Notes: generated by a model not told the origin, from the letters alone. Shown: positions 44,030-53,219, counted from the stretch's first letter. The stretch is DNA of 64,000 nt from Paraburkholderia sp. BL9I2N2 (GCF_004339745.1 NZ_SMGP01000002.1:806001-870000), one strand, 5' to 3'. Numbers and translations are program-made.

Positions 44030-45000
44030 TGCTTTCGAGCCGCATGTGCTGGCAAGCGGGCTTGCGCCTGCTCCGCCGGCTGCGTACGCAGCAATTCGAT
44101 GAACTGTTCCGCCGGTGGCGACAGCACCCCGCCCTTGCGCGTCACGACGCCGAAAGTTTGCGAGGGCGACTTGAGCTTCACCGGCACGAGACGCAGCATC
44201 TTTTGCCTGACGAACAGCGCGGCGATCGCCGTCGGTAATAACGAAACCAGGTTGTGACTGCTTTGCAGGAGCGCGACCGTCACGAACGTCGAGGCCGTCG
44301 AAACCGGGTTATCCGGCATCTCCAGACCGGCCAGATCCATCTCACGCTCGAGCAGCGCGTGCAACGGCATATGCGACGGATACATCACCCAGCGGTGTCC
44401 GGCCAGATCGCGCAGTTTCACCTCTTTCTTCGGCAACGGCGGATGGCCGTAGCCCACCACCACCGAGAGCGGCTCGTCGCCTAGCGGACGATAGTGATAT
44501 TTCGACGGATCGGCCGCTACCGCAGCGCGGCCGATCACCAGATCGAGCCGGCCGTCGTCGAGTTGCTGGAGCATTCGCGCGCTCGTGTCTTCCACCACTT
44601 CGACGGAAAGATTCGGCTGGCCCGCATGCAGTTGATTCAGTGCCGGCACGACGCACTCCGGAATCGCCCCCATGATCGCGCCGATCGCGAGACGCCCGCC
44701 GCGCCCGGAACGTATCTCGGCGACGTCCTGGCAGAGCGCGGTGAGATCGGTCGCCACGAGGCGCGCGTAGCGGATCACGCAGTGGCCGAGCTGGTTCGGG
44801 ATCATGCCGCTTTTGGAGCGCTCGAAGAGCGGCGCTTCGAGCATCGACTCCAGTTCCTGCAAGGCCTTGCTGGCGGCCGACTGTGTCATTGACATCGCAC
44901 CGGCGGCTTTGTGCAGCGACTTCAGGTCGTCGAGCGCGATCAGCAATTGCAGTTGTTTCATGCGCAGTTTCGACAGCAGGACGTTGAGGGTGTCTTTCAT
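44017..45000 (-). CDS. LysR-family transcriptional regulator (GbpR-like)
   Basis: Regulator of 327 residues. The helix-turn-helix covers about 14-72 (LKSLHKAAGAMSMTQSAASK then LQELESMLEAPLFER). The effector domain covers about 100-310. The form LRMKQLQLLIALDDLKSLHKAA resembles the GbpR/CbbR-like group that controls sugar-acid and galactose genes. Divergent from the DHDPS-family gene at 45209 with 208 bases between, the usual arrangement for a LysR and its target. Confidence 0.88.
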   Translation of the reverse strand: MKDTLNVLLSKLRMKQLQLLIALDDLKSLHKAAGAMSMTQSAASKALQELESMLEAPLFERSKSGMIPNQLGHCVIRYARLVATDLTALCQDVAEIRSGRGGRLAIGAIMGAIPECVVPALNQLHAGQPNLSVEVVEDTSARMLQQLDDGRLDLVIGRAAVAADPSKYHYRPLGDEPLSVVVGYGHPPLPKKEVKLRDLAGHRWVMYPSHMPLHALLEREMDLAGLEMPDNPVSTASTFVTVALLQSSHNLVSLLPTAIAALFVRQKMLRLVPVKLKSPSQTFGVVTRKGGVLSPPAEQFIELLRTQPAEQAQARLPAHAARKQKTA

Positions 45001-45208
45001 GGCAGCGTATCGGGGCTAAAGCGGGGGGCTAAAGCGCGGGCTGAAGCGGAGGTGAGTCGCAAAAGCGATCACAAGATGGAAACAATTCAATATACCCGCC
45101 GTGTTCAGCGCCGTATAGTCGACTGCGTTGCATGGGATCCGAGTCAGCGCCAAAGCGCAAACTCGGGTCGACACGGAGACATTCCAAACTACGAAAACAC
45201 CTATCATC

Positions 45209-46141
45209 ATGACCCAGTCATCCCATCCTGCTGCATTGCGCGGCGTGTTCCCCGTCGCGCCGACCATCTTCGACGACGCCGGCCGTCTCGACCTCGAAGG
45301 CCAGAAACGCTGCATCGACTTCATGATCGACGCGGGCTCGAACGGGCTGTGCATTCTGGCGAACTTCTCCGAACAGTTCGCGCTATCCGACGACGAGCGC
45401 AATACGCTGATGCACGTGGTGCTCGACCACGTCGCGGGCCGCGTGCCGGTGATCGTCACGACCACGCATTTCAGTTCGTACCAGTGCGCCGAGCGCAGCC
45501 GCAGTGCGCAGGCCGCGGGCGCCGCAATGGTCATGGTCATGCCGCCATACCACGGCGCGACGATCCGCATCGGCGAACGCGGCATCTACGAGTTCTACCG
45601 CACTGTGTCCGACGCGATCGGCATTCCGATCATGATTCAGGATGCGCCGGTCAGCGGCACGCCGTTGTCCGCGCCGTTTCTCGCCCGCATGGCGCGCGAG
45701 ATCGACAACGTGTCGTACTTCAAGATCGAAGTGCCGCAGGCGGCGAACAAGCTGCGCGAGCTCATCGAATTGGGCGGCGATGCGATCGTCGGTCCGTGGG
45801 ACGGCGAAGAGGCGATCACGCTGATGGCCGATCTGGATGCGGGCGCAACCGGTTCGATGACGGGCGGCGGCTACGCCGACGGCATCCGTCTGATCATCGA
45901 CGCCTATGCGTCCGGCGACACCGAGGCGGCCGCCGCGCACTATCAGCAGTGGCTGCCGCTGATCAATTACGAAAACCGCCAGGGCGGTCTCGCATCGTGC
46001 AAGGCGCTGATGAAGGAAGGCGGTGTGATCCGTTCGGACGCGGTGCGCCATCCGTTGCCGCAAATGCACCCGGCCACGCGTGAAGGTCTGTTGAAGGTTG
46101 CGCGGAGGCTCGATCCGCTGGTGCTGCGCTGGGGCCGTTAA
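45209..46141 (+). CDS. DHDPS-family aldolase/dehydratase, sugar-acid type
   Basis: Enzyme of 310 residues of the dihydrodipicolinate synthase/N-acetylneuraminate lyase superfamily. The Schiff-base Lys is probably in VSYFKIEVPQAANK near residue 173. The position of the usual catalytic Tyr (YNVP) reads IMIQDAPVSGT, so it is not a DapA. This variant recalls 2-keto-3-deoxy-sugar-acid dehydratases such as L-2-keto-3-deoxyarabonate dehydratase, which I offer as the best guess. ATG 45209 chosen; the longer frame from 45128 lies in the promoter region. Divergent from a GbpR-like LysR. Confidence 0.78.
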   Translation: MTQSSHPAALRGVFPVAPTIFDDAGRLDLEGQKRCIDFMIDAGSNGLCILANFSEQFALSDDERNTLMHVVLDHVAGRVPVIVTTTHFSSYQCAERSRSAQAAGAAMVMVMPPYHGATIRIGERGIYEFYRTVSDAIGIPIMIQDAPVSGTPLSAPFLARMAREIDNVSYFKIEVPQAANKLRELIELGGDAIVGPWDGEEAITLMADLDAGATGSMTGGGYADGIRLIIDAYASGDTEAAAAHYQQWLPLINYENRQGGLASCKALMKEGGVIRSDAVRHPLPQMHPATREGLLKVARRLDPLVLRWGR

Positions 46142-46493
46142 ACGCCCATTCCGGTCCAGGGCGGTTGCCGATCGGTCGACAACCGTCCCGGACCTCATCA
46201 GGAATGAGCCGTGCCCCCCCGTACTTCGTCATACCGCCCGCAACGCGTTAACCGCCCTTGCATCGCGTGGCTCCGTTGCCGGTCTTTCACTTTCAGCAGA
46301 CCAGCGCAACGGCCCCGCCCTCGCTGCACACCACCCCGTGTCCCGGACCATCCGGCAAGCACACCCAACGCCGGACTCTGCTCCACATACGTTGACATCT
46401 CATCAACGGATGCACGTCGAAGAAAAAAACCCGCATATAAGGCAGTGGAGAAATTGAGTACCATAGGCGCGCAAGCTCACCCTATCTCCTTCC
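46142..46493. other. Intergenic region with a hairpin, before the ECF sigma gene
   Basis: About 350 bases without a gene. At 46153-46194 two 15-base arms pair at 13 positions (GGTCCAGGGCGGTTG with CAACCGTCCCGGACC). There is no T-run, but it may end the aldolase transcript. The rest must carry the promoter of the sigma/anti-sigma pair. Confidence 0.45.
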
Positions 46494-47063
46494 ATGACCG
46501 CCCATCCTCGAGAACTGACGCCGGACACGCTTGCCGAGCTGCTCGAACGTGTCGCCAAGGAAGACGCCGCGGCATTGCGCGAGCTCTACGATCTCGCCGC
46601 CCCGAAACTGTTCGGCCTCGCCCTCCGTATATTGAACAAGCATGAGTGGGCCGAAGAGGTCTTGCAGGACAGCTTCGTCAATATCTGGCGCTTTGCCGGC
46701 GACTATCGCCGCGCGCTGTCCGCCCCGATGACGTGGATGTCGGCGATCGTCCGCAACCGTGCTCTCGATCACCTGCGGCGGGTCAACACCCAGGAAACGG
46801 AATGGAGCGATGCGTTGGACGATCTCGTGGCAACCGGCGATCCAGATCCCGAAGCGCTGACCGCGGTCAGCCTGCAGGCGCGTCTGCTCGCCGGTTGCAT
46901 GCAACAGCTGGAACCGGCGCAGCGCCAGGCGGTGGCCCTCGCGTACCTACGCGATCAAAGCCATAGCGAGATCGCCGACGTGCTGGCAGTGCCGCTCGGC
47001 ACCATCAAGTCATGGATCCGGCGCGGCCTCGCCAAGCTGAAGACCTGTCTGGGAGGCGAGTGA
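46494..47063 (+). CDS. ECF-type RNA polymerase sigma factor (SigK/RpoE-like)
   Basis: Sigma factor of 189 residues. Region 2 covers about 25-95 (LYDLAAPKLFGLALRILNKH and DYRRALSAPMTWMSAIVRNR, with the polymerase-binding DSFVNIWRF). Region 4 covers about 130-185 (RQAVALAYLRDQSHSEIADV then LGTIKSWIRRGLAKL). It is followed with one-base overlap by an RskA-type anti-sigma gene, which should hold it inactive at the membrane. No regulon member can be named from the window. Confidence 0.92.
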   Translation: MTAHPRELTPDTLAELLERVAKEDAAALRELYDLAAPKLFGLALRILNKHEWAEEVLQDSFVNIWRFAGDYRRALSAPMTWMSAIVRNRALDHLRRVNTQETEWSDALDDLVATGDPDPEALTAVSLQARLLAGCMQQLEPAQRQAVALAYLRDQSHSEIADVLAVPLGTIKSWIRRGLAKLKTCLGGE

Positions 47064-47845
47064 TGAATCTCCATCGCTATCCTCAGCTGGTCGACCTGCT
47101 GGCCGCCGAATATGTGCTCGGCACGCTGCGCGGCGGCGCACGGCGCCGCTTCGAACGCTACGCGGACCACGACACGACGATCCGCCGTGCCGTCGACGAA
47201 TGGCAGCGGCGCATCTCGCCGCTGGCCGAACTCGCCGAGCCGCGCATGCCACCGTCCGCCGTATGGGACGCCATCGAACGGCGTCTCGGCCTCGCGGCCA
47301 CGCGCGAGGCCGCACGTCCCCGCACCGTGGTGGCAACACCGGCGCGGCCGTCGCGCAGCGTGTTCGAGAACCTGGCGTTCTGGCGCGGCTGGGCACTCGG
47401 CGTCACGGGCCTCGCCGCGGTTGCCGTGGTGGTCGCCGCGCGCTCGCTGTTGCCGTCCACCACGGCGCCTGTCACCGCGCCGACCGTGGCTCAGCAACCC
47501 GAAACGGCGGTATCGCATGTCGCCGTGCTGAACAACAAGGACGCGCATCCGGTCATGCTGGTCGCGTGGGACGAAGCCCATTCGACCATGACGGTGCATC
47601 CGCTCGGCAAGGTCGAGCTGCCCGCGGGCCGGGCGATGGAACTGTGGGGCATTCCGGCGAGCGGCCATCCGGTCTCGCTCGGCATGCTGCCGGACAGCGC
47701 GAACGGCAAGGTTACGGCCGGCCAGCAGAAGCCGGAGAATTATGCGGCGCTGGCCGTGTCGATCGAAGCGCCGGGCGGCTCGCCGGATCACAACGCGCCG
47801 AGCGGTCCGGTGGTGTTCACCGGCAAGCTGTTGCCGGTGTCGTAG
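47063..47845 (+). CDS. RskA-type anti-sigma factor
   Basis: Inner-membrane protein of 260 residues: cytoplasmic anti-sigma domain (about 1-105, LVDLLAAEYVLGTLRGGARR), one transmembrane helix (about 113-135, WALGVTGLAAVAVVVAARSL) and a periplasmic RskA domain (about 150-258, MELWGIPASGHPVSLGMLP and VSIEAPGGSPD). ATG 47063 overlaps the sigma stop by one base. Release of the sigma factor by periplasmic cleavage is expected from the family. Confidence 0.9.
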   Translation: MNLHRYPQLVDLLAAEYVLGTLRGGARRRFERYADHDTTIRRAVDEWQRRISPLAELAEPRMPPSAVWDAIERRLGLAATREAARPRTVVATPARPSRSVFENLAFWRGWALGVTGLAAVAVVVAARSLLPSTTAPVTAPTVAQQPETAVSHVAVLNNKDAHPVMLVAWDEAHSTMTVHPLGKVELPAGRAMELWGIPASGHPVSLGMLPDSANGKVTAGQQKPENYAALAVSIEAPGGSPDHNAPSGPVVFTGKLLPVS

Positions 47846-47977
47846 GCGTTTCATGATCAGCCGGAGAAGGTCGGCATTCGCTCGAGGCGAGTGCCGGTCT
47901 CTGTTTCATCCGCCCTTCGACTCGGCAATCGCGCGACGGCTGGACGTGAGCGCGCGATTGCCGCTAACCTAGCCCTT

Positions 47978-49258
47978 ATGCAAAGCTTTTACGAAGCCAC
48001 TGTCACCCGTTCGTCCGCCTATGCGCCGTTGGCTGGCCGGCGAAACGCCAATGTCTGCGTCATCGGCGGGGGCCTGGCGGGCTTGTCCACGGCGTTGGGA
48101 CTCGCCGAGCGGGGCGTCGCCGATGTCGCCGTGCTCGAAGCCCGGCAAGTGGGTTTCGGCGCATCCGGGCGCAATGGCGGGTTTGTGTTCGGCGGCTACA
48201 GCCTCGATTGCGCCGATCTGCTCAAGACCCTCGGAGCCGTGCACGCCCGCGAACTCTATACGCTGACTACCGACGCCGTCGATCTGATGAGAAAGCGCAT
48301 CGCGCGCTATCACATCGACTGCGACGCGACCGACGCCGGCGTGATCCTCGCCAACTGGTTCGACGAACCGGCGCGGCTCGAGTCGCAGCGGCGCCTGATG
48401 CGCGATTCGTTCGGCGTCGAGTGGGAACCGGTGGCAGCGGAGCAGCTCGCTGCGCAACTGAAAACGCGCCGTTATCACGGTGGTCTGTTCGAGCGCAACG
48501 CGTTCCACTTTCATCCGTTGAAGTACGTCCTCGGCGTGGCTAACGCCGCTGCGCATGCCGGCGTGCAGATCCACGAGGACTCGCCGGTCGTGCGTCTGCA
48601 GCGCGACGGCGCCGGCTTCGTGGTGCACACGCAGCACGGCGCGCTCGACGCGCAACACGTCGTGATGGCGGGCGGCGGCTACGCGCGCCGTGTCTACCCG
48701 CTGGTCGAACGCGCGGTGCTGCCGATCGCCACCTACGTGATGGCGACCGAACCGCTCGGGTCACGTCTGCAAGACGCAATCGATACACGCGCCGCCGTCT
48801 ACGACACCCGCTTCGCCTTCGACTACTACCGGCCGCTGCCCGACACGCGCATTCTGTGGGGTGGCCGCATCTCGGTGCGCGACCGCGCGCCCGAGGTGAT
48901 CGCGCGCCTGTTGCGGCGCGATCTGCTGAAGGTCTATCCGCAGTTGCATGACGTGGGTATCGAGTACGCGTGGGGTGGCCTGATGAGCTACGCGCGGCAC
49001 AAGATGCCGCAGATCGGCCGCAGCGCGGATGGCGTCTGGTACGCGGTCGGCTTCGGGGGACACGGCATGGCGCCGACCACCGTGTCCGGCGAACTGCTGG
49101 CGGCGGCGATTGCCGGTGAGCGTCCGGTGCCCGAGGCATTTGCGTCGTTCGGCCTGACACCCGCTTACGGCGCGCTCGGCCTCGCGGCCGCACAACTGAC
49201 CTACACCGCCATGCAGACACGCGACGCGCTCGCCGCACGCCGGCGGCCTGCCGTTTGA
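47978..49258 (+). CDS. FAD-dependent amine/amino-acid oxidoreductase (DadA/PuuB-like)
   Basis: Flavoenzyme of 426 residues of the D-amino-acid oxidase fold. FAD motif VCVIGGGLAGLSTALGLAER near 28, the second FAD contact GFGASGRNGGFVFGGYS near 60, C-terminal GVWYAVGFGGHGMAPTTVSG near 350. The ASGRNGG form is typical of PuuB-like gamma-glutamylputrescine oxidases and related enzymes; substrate not determinable. ATG 47978 chosen because the dinucleotide motif then lies at the usual distance. Stands alone between the anti-sigma and TetR genes. Confidence 0.85.
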   Translation: MQSFYEATVTRSSAYAPLAGRRNANVCVIGGGLAGLSTALGLAERGVADVAVLEARQVGFGASGRNGGFVFGGYSLDCADLLKTLGAVHARELYTLTTDAVDLMRKRIARYHIDCDATDAGVILANWFDEPARLESQRRLMRDSFGVEWEPVAAEQLAAQLKTRRYHGGLFERNAFHFHPLKYVLGVANAAAHAGVQIHEDSPVVRLQRDGAGFVVHTQHGALDAQHVVMAGGGYARRVYPLVERAVLPIATYVMATEPLGSRLQDAIDTRAAVYDTRFAFDYYRPLPDTRILWGGRISVRDRAPEVIARLLRRDLLKVYPQLHDVGIEYAWGGLMSYARHKMPQIGRSADGVWYAVGFGGHGMAPTTVSGELLAAAIAGERPVPEAFASFGLTPAYGALGLAAAQLTYTAMQTRDALAARRRPAV

Positions 49259-49352
49259 CGTCGACCAATACGTTGCCGCTCATGCCCGAGACCCGCTCCA
49301 GAGGCCAATTTCGCCATGCTAGAATGCGCCGTCACTGCCGCTCGAATACACA

Positions 49353-50048
49353 ATGAAAAAGGGAAGCAAGGCCGCCGAGCCTGATACCAACGGCATCCCG
49401 TCCGACAGTCCGCGTACCGACGCCCGGCGCAAGTACGATCCCGAACAGACGAAGCGCAACATCCTCGAGGTCGCGACCCAGGAGTTCTCCGCGATGGGAC
49501 TGACGGGCGCACGCGTCGACGCGATCGCGGAGCGCACGAACACCACCAAGCGCATGCTGTACTACTACTTCGGCAGCAAGGAAGGGTTGTACCAGGCGGT
49601 GCTGGAAAAGGTGTATGGAGACATTCGCGCGCTCGAACAGGATCTGCACGTCAGCGAACTCGATCCGATCGAGGGGATGCGCGCACTCGTCGAGTTTACG
49701 TTTGACTATCACGACAGGCAGCGCGATTTCGTGCGCCTCGTGACGATCGAAAATATTCACGGCGCGAAGTACGTCGAGCAGGTCAAGACGTTCAAAGGCC
49801 GCAACGTCACCGTGATTCATACGATCGAGGATCTGCTGACGCGCGGCATCGCGGCCGGGCAGTTTCGCAGCGACATCGATCCGATCGATCTGCATCTGCT
49901 GATCAGTTCGCTGTGCTTTCACCGCGTCGGCAATCGCCATACCTTCGGCACGGCGTTCGGGCGCGATCCGTCGCATCCGCGTTTGCGTGCGCGGCATCGC
50001 GCCATGATCGTCGATGCGGTGCTGCGGTTCGTGCGCAAGGACGATTGA
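49353..50048 (+). CDS. TetR-family transcriptional regulator, probable quinate/shikimate regulator
   Basis: Regulator of 231 residues. The helix-turn-helix is at about 32-78 (NILEVATQEFSAMGLTGARV, then NTTKRMLYYYFGSKEGLY) and the C-terminal ligand domain at about 90-225. It is convergent with the MFS gene that ends the quinate operon, with a shared terminator between. I infer it regulates that cluster by position only. Confidence 0.85.
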   Translation: MKKGSKAAEPDTNGIPSDSPRTDARRKYDPEQTKRNILEVATQEFSAMGLTGARVDAIAERTNTTKRMLYYYFGSKEGLYQAVLEKVYGDIRALEQDLHVSELDPIEGMRALVEFTFDYHDRQRDFVRLVTIENIHGAKYVEQVKTFKGRNVTVIHTIEDLLTRGIAAGQFRSDIDPIDLHLLISSLCFHRVGNRHTFGTAFGRDPSHPRLRARHRAMIVDAVLRFVRKDD

Positions 50049-50066
50049 CGCCTGTAAGCCTCAAGT

Positions 50067-50103
50067 AAAAACGGGACGTGGCCTGCGTCACGTCCCGTTT
50101 TTT
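50067..50103. terminator. Strong bidirectional terminator
   Basis: AAAACGGGACGTG pairs with CACGTCCCGTTTT around a 7-base loop, with a T-run continuing on the + strand. It serves both the TetR gene and the convergent MFS operon. Confidence 0.85.
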
Positions 50104-50122
50104 TCGTCCGGCGCGAGGCCGC

Positions 50123-51493
50123 TCAATCCACCAGCACGATCCGCTTGATATCTCCGACGATGAAGATGTACGACAGCGCGCCGACCAGTGCGATCGCGCC
50201 GATGAACACCAGCGCCCCGACAAACGAGCCGGTTGCCGCGACGATGAAACCCACCACCAGCGGCGTCACGATGCCGGCCAGGTTCGCCGCGAAGTTGAAG
50301 ATGCCGCCGGTCACGCCGAGCAGGCCGTCCGGCGCGATGTCGGACACCAGCGTCCAGCCGAGTGCGGCCATGCCCTGCGCGAAAAACGCCACCGACAGAA
50401 TCGCGATCACCAGCAGGTTGCTCTCGACATAGTTGGCGAGAATGATGGTCGACGCGAGCAGCAGGCCGGCAATGATCGGCAGCTTGCGCGCCACGTTCGG
50501 CGACTTGCCGCGGCGCAACAGCCAGTCGGAGAAGAAGCCGCCGAACATCACGCCGATCGACGCGGCAATGAACGGCATGATCGCGAAGAAGCCGATCTTT
50601 AGCCACGCCATATGGCGTTCGGTGGCGAGATACGTCGGAAACCAGGTGAGGAAGAACACCAGCGTCGAGTTGCCGGCGAACTGGCCGAGGCAAATGCCCG
50701 TCAGTTGACGATGCTTGAGCAAGCGTCCGATGGTGCGCCATTCGAAGCCGCTCTTCGCCGATACGAGCTTGCTGGCTGCCGCCTCAGCGTCCTTCTTCCG
50801 ATGCGTGAGACCGCCGCCCGCTTCGATATAGTCGAGCTCCGCCTGATTCGCCGACGGATGATCGCGCGGCTCACGATAGAACATCCACCAGATCACGCCG
50901 AACACGAGGCCCACGCCGCCCACCACGTAGAACAGCGAACGCCAGCCGAACGCGCCCATCAGCATGAACAGGAATGGGCTGAAAAAAGCGAGGCCGATAT
51001 ATTCGCCGACCGTGTACGTGCCGGTCGCCATCGCGCGTTCGCTCTGCGGGAACCACGTGGCCACCACGCGGCTATTGGTCGGGAAGCACGGCGCCTCCGA
51101 GACGCCGAGGCCGAGGCGGAATGCGAACAACGCGCCGATGCCATGCACCAAGCCTTGCGCTAGCGTGCACAGGGACCAGAAGGTCATCGACAGGAAATAC
51201 GTGACCTTGCTGCCGAAACGGTCGAGAAACAGGCCGCCCGGAATTTGCGCGGCCACATAGCTCCAGGAAAACACGGAAAACAGCAGCCCCATCAGCGCGG
51301 CGTTGATGCCGAGCTCCTTGGTCAACTGTGGCGCCGCGATGCCGAGCACCGTACGGTCGAGATAATTGATCATCGTCCCGACCGCGAGCAGCGCCAGAAT
51401 CTGAAAGCGGGCTTTCGAGCGGCGCCCGGTGCTCACCGTGACGCCTTGCGGCGTGGCGGTGTCGATGGGACTGGATTGAATCGGTTGCTGCAT
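50123..51493 (-). CDS. MFS transporter (ACS type), probable quinate/shikimate permease
   Basis: Inner-membrane transporter of 456 residues with about twelve helices. TM1 has GTMINYLDRTVLGIAAPQL, the TM2-3 loop LFLDRFGSKVTY, and TM4 SEAPCFPTNSRVVATWFP, the ACS-family pattern. Downstream of the shikimate dehydrogenase gene and in the same direction, so it most likely imports quinate, shikimate or a related acid. ATG 51493. Confidence 0.87.
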   Translation of the reverse strand: MQQPIQSSPIDTATPQGVTVSTGRRSKARFQILALLAVGTMINYLDRTVLGIAAPQLTKELGINAALMGLLFSVFSWSYVAAQIPGGLFLDRFGSKVTYFLSMTFWSLCTLAQGLVHGIGALFAFRLGLGVSEAPCFPTNSRVVATWFPQSERAMATGTYTVGEYIGLAFFSPFLFMLMGAFGWRSLFYVVGGVGLVFGVIWWMFYREPRDHPSANQAELDYIEAGGGLTHRKKDAEAAASKLVSAKSGFEWRTIGRLLKHRQLTGICLGQFAGNSTLVFFLTWFPTYLATERHMAWLKIGFFAIMPFIAASIGVMFGGFFSDWLLRRGKSPNVARKLPIIAGLLLASTIILANYVESNLLVIAILSVAFFAQGMAALGWTLVSDIAPDGLLGVTGGIFNFAANLAGIVTPLVVGFIVAATGSFVGALVFIGAIALVGALSYIFIVGDIKRIVLVD

Positions 51494-51542
51494 ATGGTGT
51501 GCGTCTCCTCGATCGGGTTGTTACCGGTTGGCGCGCTGCCGG

Positions 51543-52445
51543 TTAGCGTTGCAACAACGACTGAAAATGGGTGTAGACCCGTTCCCCGTCCGGTTCGAGA
51601 CCGGTGAAAATGCGCATGGCGTCGACCGCCTGATACACCGCCATGCCGCCGCCGCTCAGCGTGCGGCAGCCGAGCGCTTCCGCCGCTTGCAAAAGCGCGG
51701 TGCGGATCGGGAAATAGACGATGTCCGAGACCCACAGATCGCGGTGCAGCAATTCGACCGGCAACGGCAAGCCGGGCAATTTCGCCATGCCGGTCGGCGT
51801 CGCGTGAATCAGGCCATTGGCGGCCGCGAGCGATTCGGCGAGCGAACTGCCGGCGCTGACGGTGGCGGCCGGAAAGCGCTTCTGCAATTCCTCGGCGAGC
51901 GACGCGGCGCGCGTGGCGTCCACATCGAATAGCGTGAGCGATTTCGCGCCCATGTTCAGCGCCGCGTGCGCGACCGCCGCGCCGGCGCCGCCCGCGCCAA
52001 GCTGCACGACGCGCTCCAGCGACACGTCCGGCAAACCGCGCTGGAATGCACGCGCGAAACCTGACCAATCCGTGTTGTGACCGATGCGTTTGCCGTCCTT
52101 GAACAGCACCGTGTTGACCGCGCCGAGTGCGCGCGCGTCGTCGGACAGTTCGTCGAGCAGAGGAATGACGGCCTGCTTGCACGGGTACGTGATGTTCAGA
52201 CCGTTGTAGCCCATGCGTTCGGCGGCCATCAGCAGATCGGGCAGCGAGGCGACGTCGAGTTTCAGCGCTTCCAGATCGATACGCCGGTACACATAGTGCA
52301 GACCGAGCTTGCTGCCCTCTTCCTCGTGCATCGCGGGCGTCAGCGATCCGCTGATGCCCGCGCCGATCAGGCCGACCAGATAGGAATGAGGTGTTGCCTG
52401 TGAGTTCGTTTGTACGTTCGCTTGTGAGTTCGCTTGTGAGTTCAT
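51543..52445 (-). CDS. Shikimate/quinate dehydrogenase (AroE-like)
   Basis: Oxidoreductase of 300 residues. The substrate domain (about 20-120) has GAGISGSLTPAMHEEE, NITYPCKQ with the catalytic Lys, and GHNTDWSGF with the Asp. The nucleotide domain has VQLGAGGAGAAVAHAAL near 147. Longer than biosynthetic AroE and sited in a catabolic cluster, so it probably oxidises quinate and/or shikimate with NAD. The first 17 residues are a repetitive NSQA stretch from a 12-base DNA repeat. ATG 52445 overlaps the dehydroquinase stop (ATGA). Confidence 0.9.
   Translation of the reverse strand: MNSQANSQANVQTNSQATPHSYLVGLIGAGISGSLTPAMHEEEGSKLGLHYVYRRIDLEALKLDVASLPDLLMAAERMGYNGLNITYPCKQAVIPLLDELSDDARALGAVNTVLFKDGKRIGHNTDWSGFARAFQRGLPDVSLERVVQLGAGGAGAAVAHAALNMGAKSLTLFDVDATRAASLAEELQKRFPAATVSAGSSLAESLAAANGLIHATPTGMAKLPGLPLPVELLHRDLWVSDIVYFPIRTALLQAAEALGCRTLSGGGMAVYQAVDAMRIFTGLEPDGERVYTHFQSLLQR
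52399..52445 (-). repeat. Four imperfect 12-base tandem repeats at the start of the dehydrogenase gene
   Basis: On the minus strand the units read AACTCACAAGCG-like sequence four times, coding for NSQA, NSQA, NVQT, NSQA straight after the initiator Met. In frame, so copy number changes would alter length but not frame. Confidence 0.75.
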
Positions 52446-52897
52446 TTCGCCGCCCTATCCTTAAGAATGGTCGCCATCCGCTCCAAAGCCAACACATAGC
52501 CCTGCGTGCCGCAACCGATGATGATCGCGTCCGCCACGGCCGACACGTACGAGTGATGCCGGAACGCCTCGCGGCGATGCACGTTTGAAATATGCACTTC
52601 GATGACCGGCTTTTCGATTGCCGAAAGCGCGTCGGCGATGGCCACCGACGTATGCGTGTAGGCCGCCGGATTGATCACGATGCCGTCGACCTTGGTACGC
52701 GCCGCGTGCAGCCAGTCGATCAGTTGATGTTCGGCATTCGACTGGCAGAAGTCGATCGCGAGATTCAGGCGCTCTCCCGCATCGCGGCAAAGCTTCGCGA
52801 CGTCGTCGAGCGTTTCCGAGCCATAGATGGTCGACTCGCGCGTGCCGAGCAGATTGAGGTTTGGTCCGTTGAGGACCAGTACTGACGCAAAACTCAT
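52442..52897 (-). CDS. aroQ: Type II 3-dehydroquinate dehydratase
   Basis: Enzyme of 151 residues, the standard type II length. It dehydrates 3-dehydroquinate to 3-dehydroshikimate. NGPNLNLLGTRESTIYG carries the catalytic Arg and Tyr, QSNAEHQLIDWLH the helix after the active site, and INPAAYTHTSVAIADAL and EVHISNVHRREAFRHHSYVS the remaining motifs. AGGAGT precedes ATG 52897; the longer frame from 52996 is rejected. The catabolic context (permease, AroE-like dehydrogenase, QuiC) suggests a degradative isozyme (often called QuiB). Confidence 0.93.
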   Translation of the reverse strand: MSFASVLVLNGPNLNLLGTRESTIYGSETLDDVAKLCRDAGERLNLAIDFCQSNAEHQLIDWLHAARTKVDGIVINPAAYTHTSVAIADALSAIEKPVIEVHISNVHRREAFRHHSYVSAVADAIIIGCGTQGYVLALERMATILKDRAAK

Positions 52898-53028
52898 GAC
52901 AACCACTCCTGCTAAGTAAGGCAAGAAGCCAGCCACGGCGAGCGCCGTGGTTTTGCAACCTGAGCGAAGTGTGCGCGCATTGAGCGCCGCCGTCATTCGG
53001 GGTTTCTACGAATTTGTACCATCTAGTT

Positions 53029-53042
53029 AGTTTGTATAAACT
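53029..53042. promoter_or_regulatory. Candidate operator in the divergent quinate promoter region
   Basis: AGTTT-GTAT-AAACT is a perfect 5-bp inverted repeat in the 322-base gap between the aroQ-type and quiC genes. It is a candidate site for the TetR-family regulator of the cluster. I see no gene in the rest of the gap (52898-53219). Confidence 0.45.
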
Positions 53043-53219
53043 GTCGATAACTTCGGTTACAGTGGGTGATTGTGGCCTGCCTCTTGCCGATGCGTGTAAC
53101 GAACTGGTCCATTTTCCGCATTGCAGCATGCCAGCCAGCGGGATCTGCGAGCGGTCGCGCGCCCCGGCCGTTGCGCGCCCTATTCAACAGCCGTTTGATT
53201 GTTTTAGCAGGAGCCGTCC

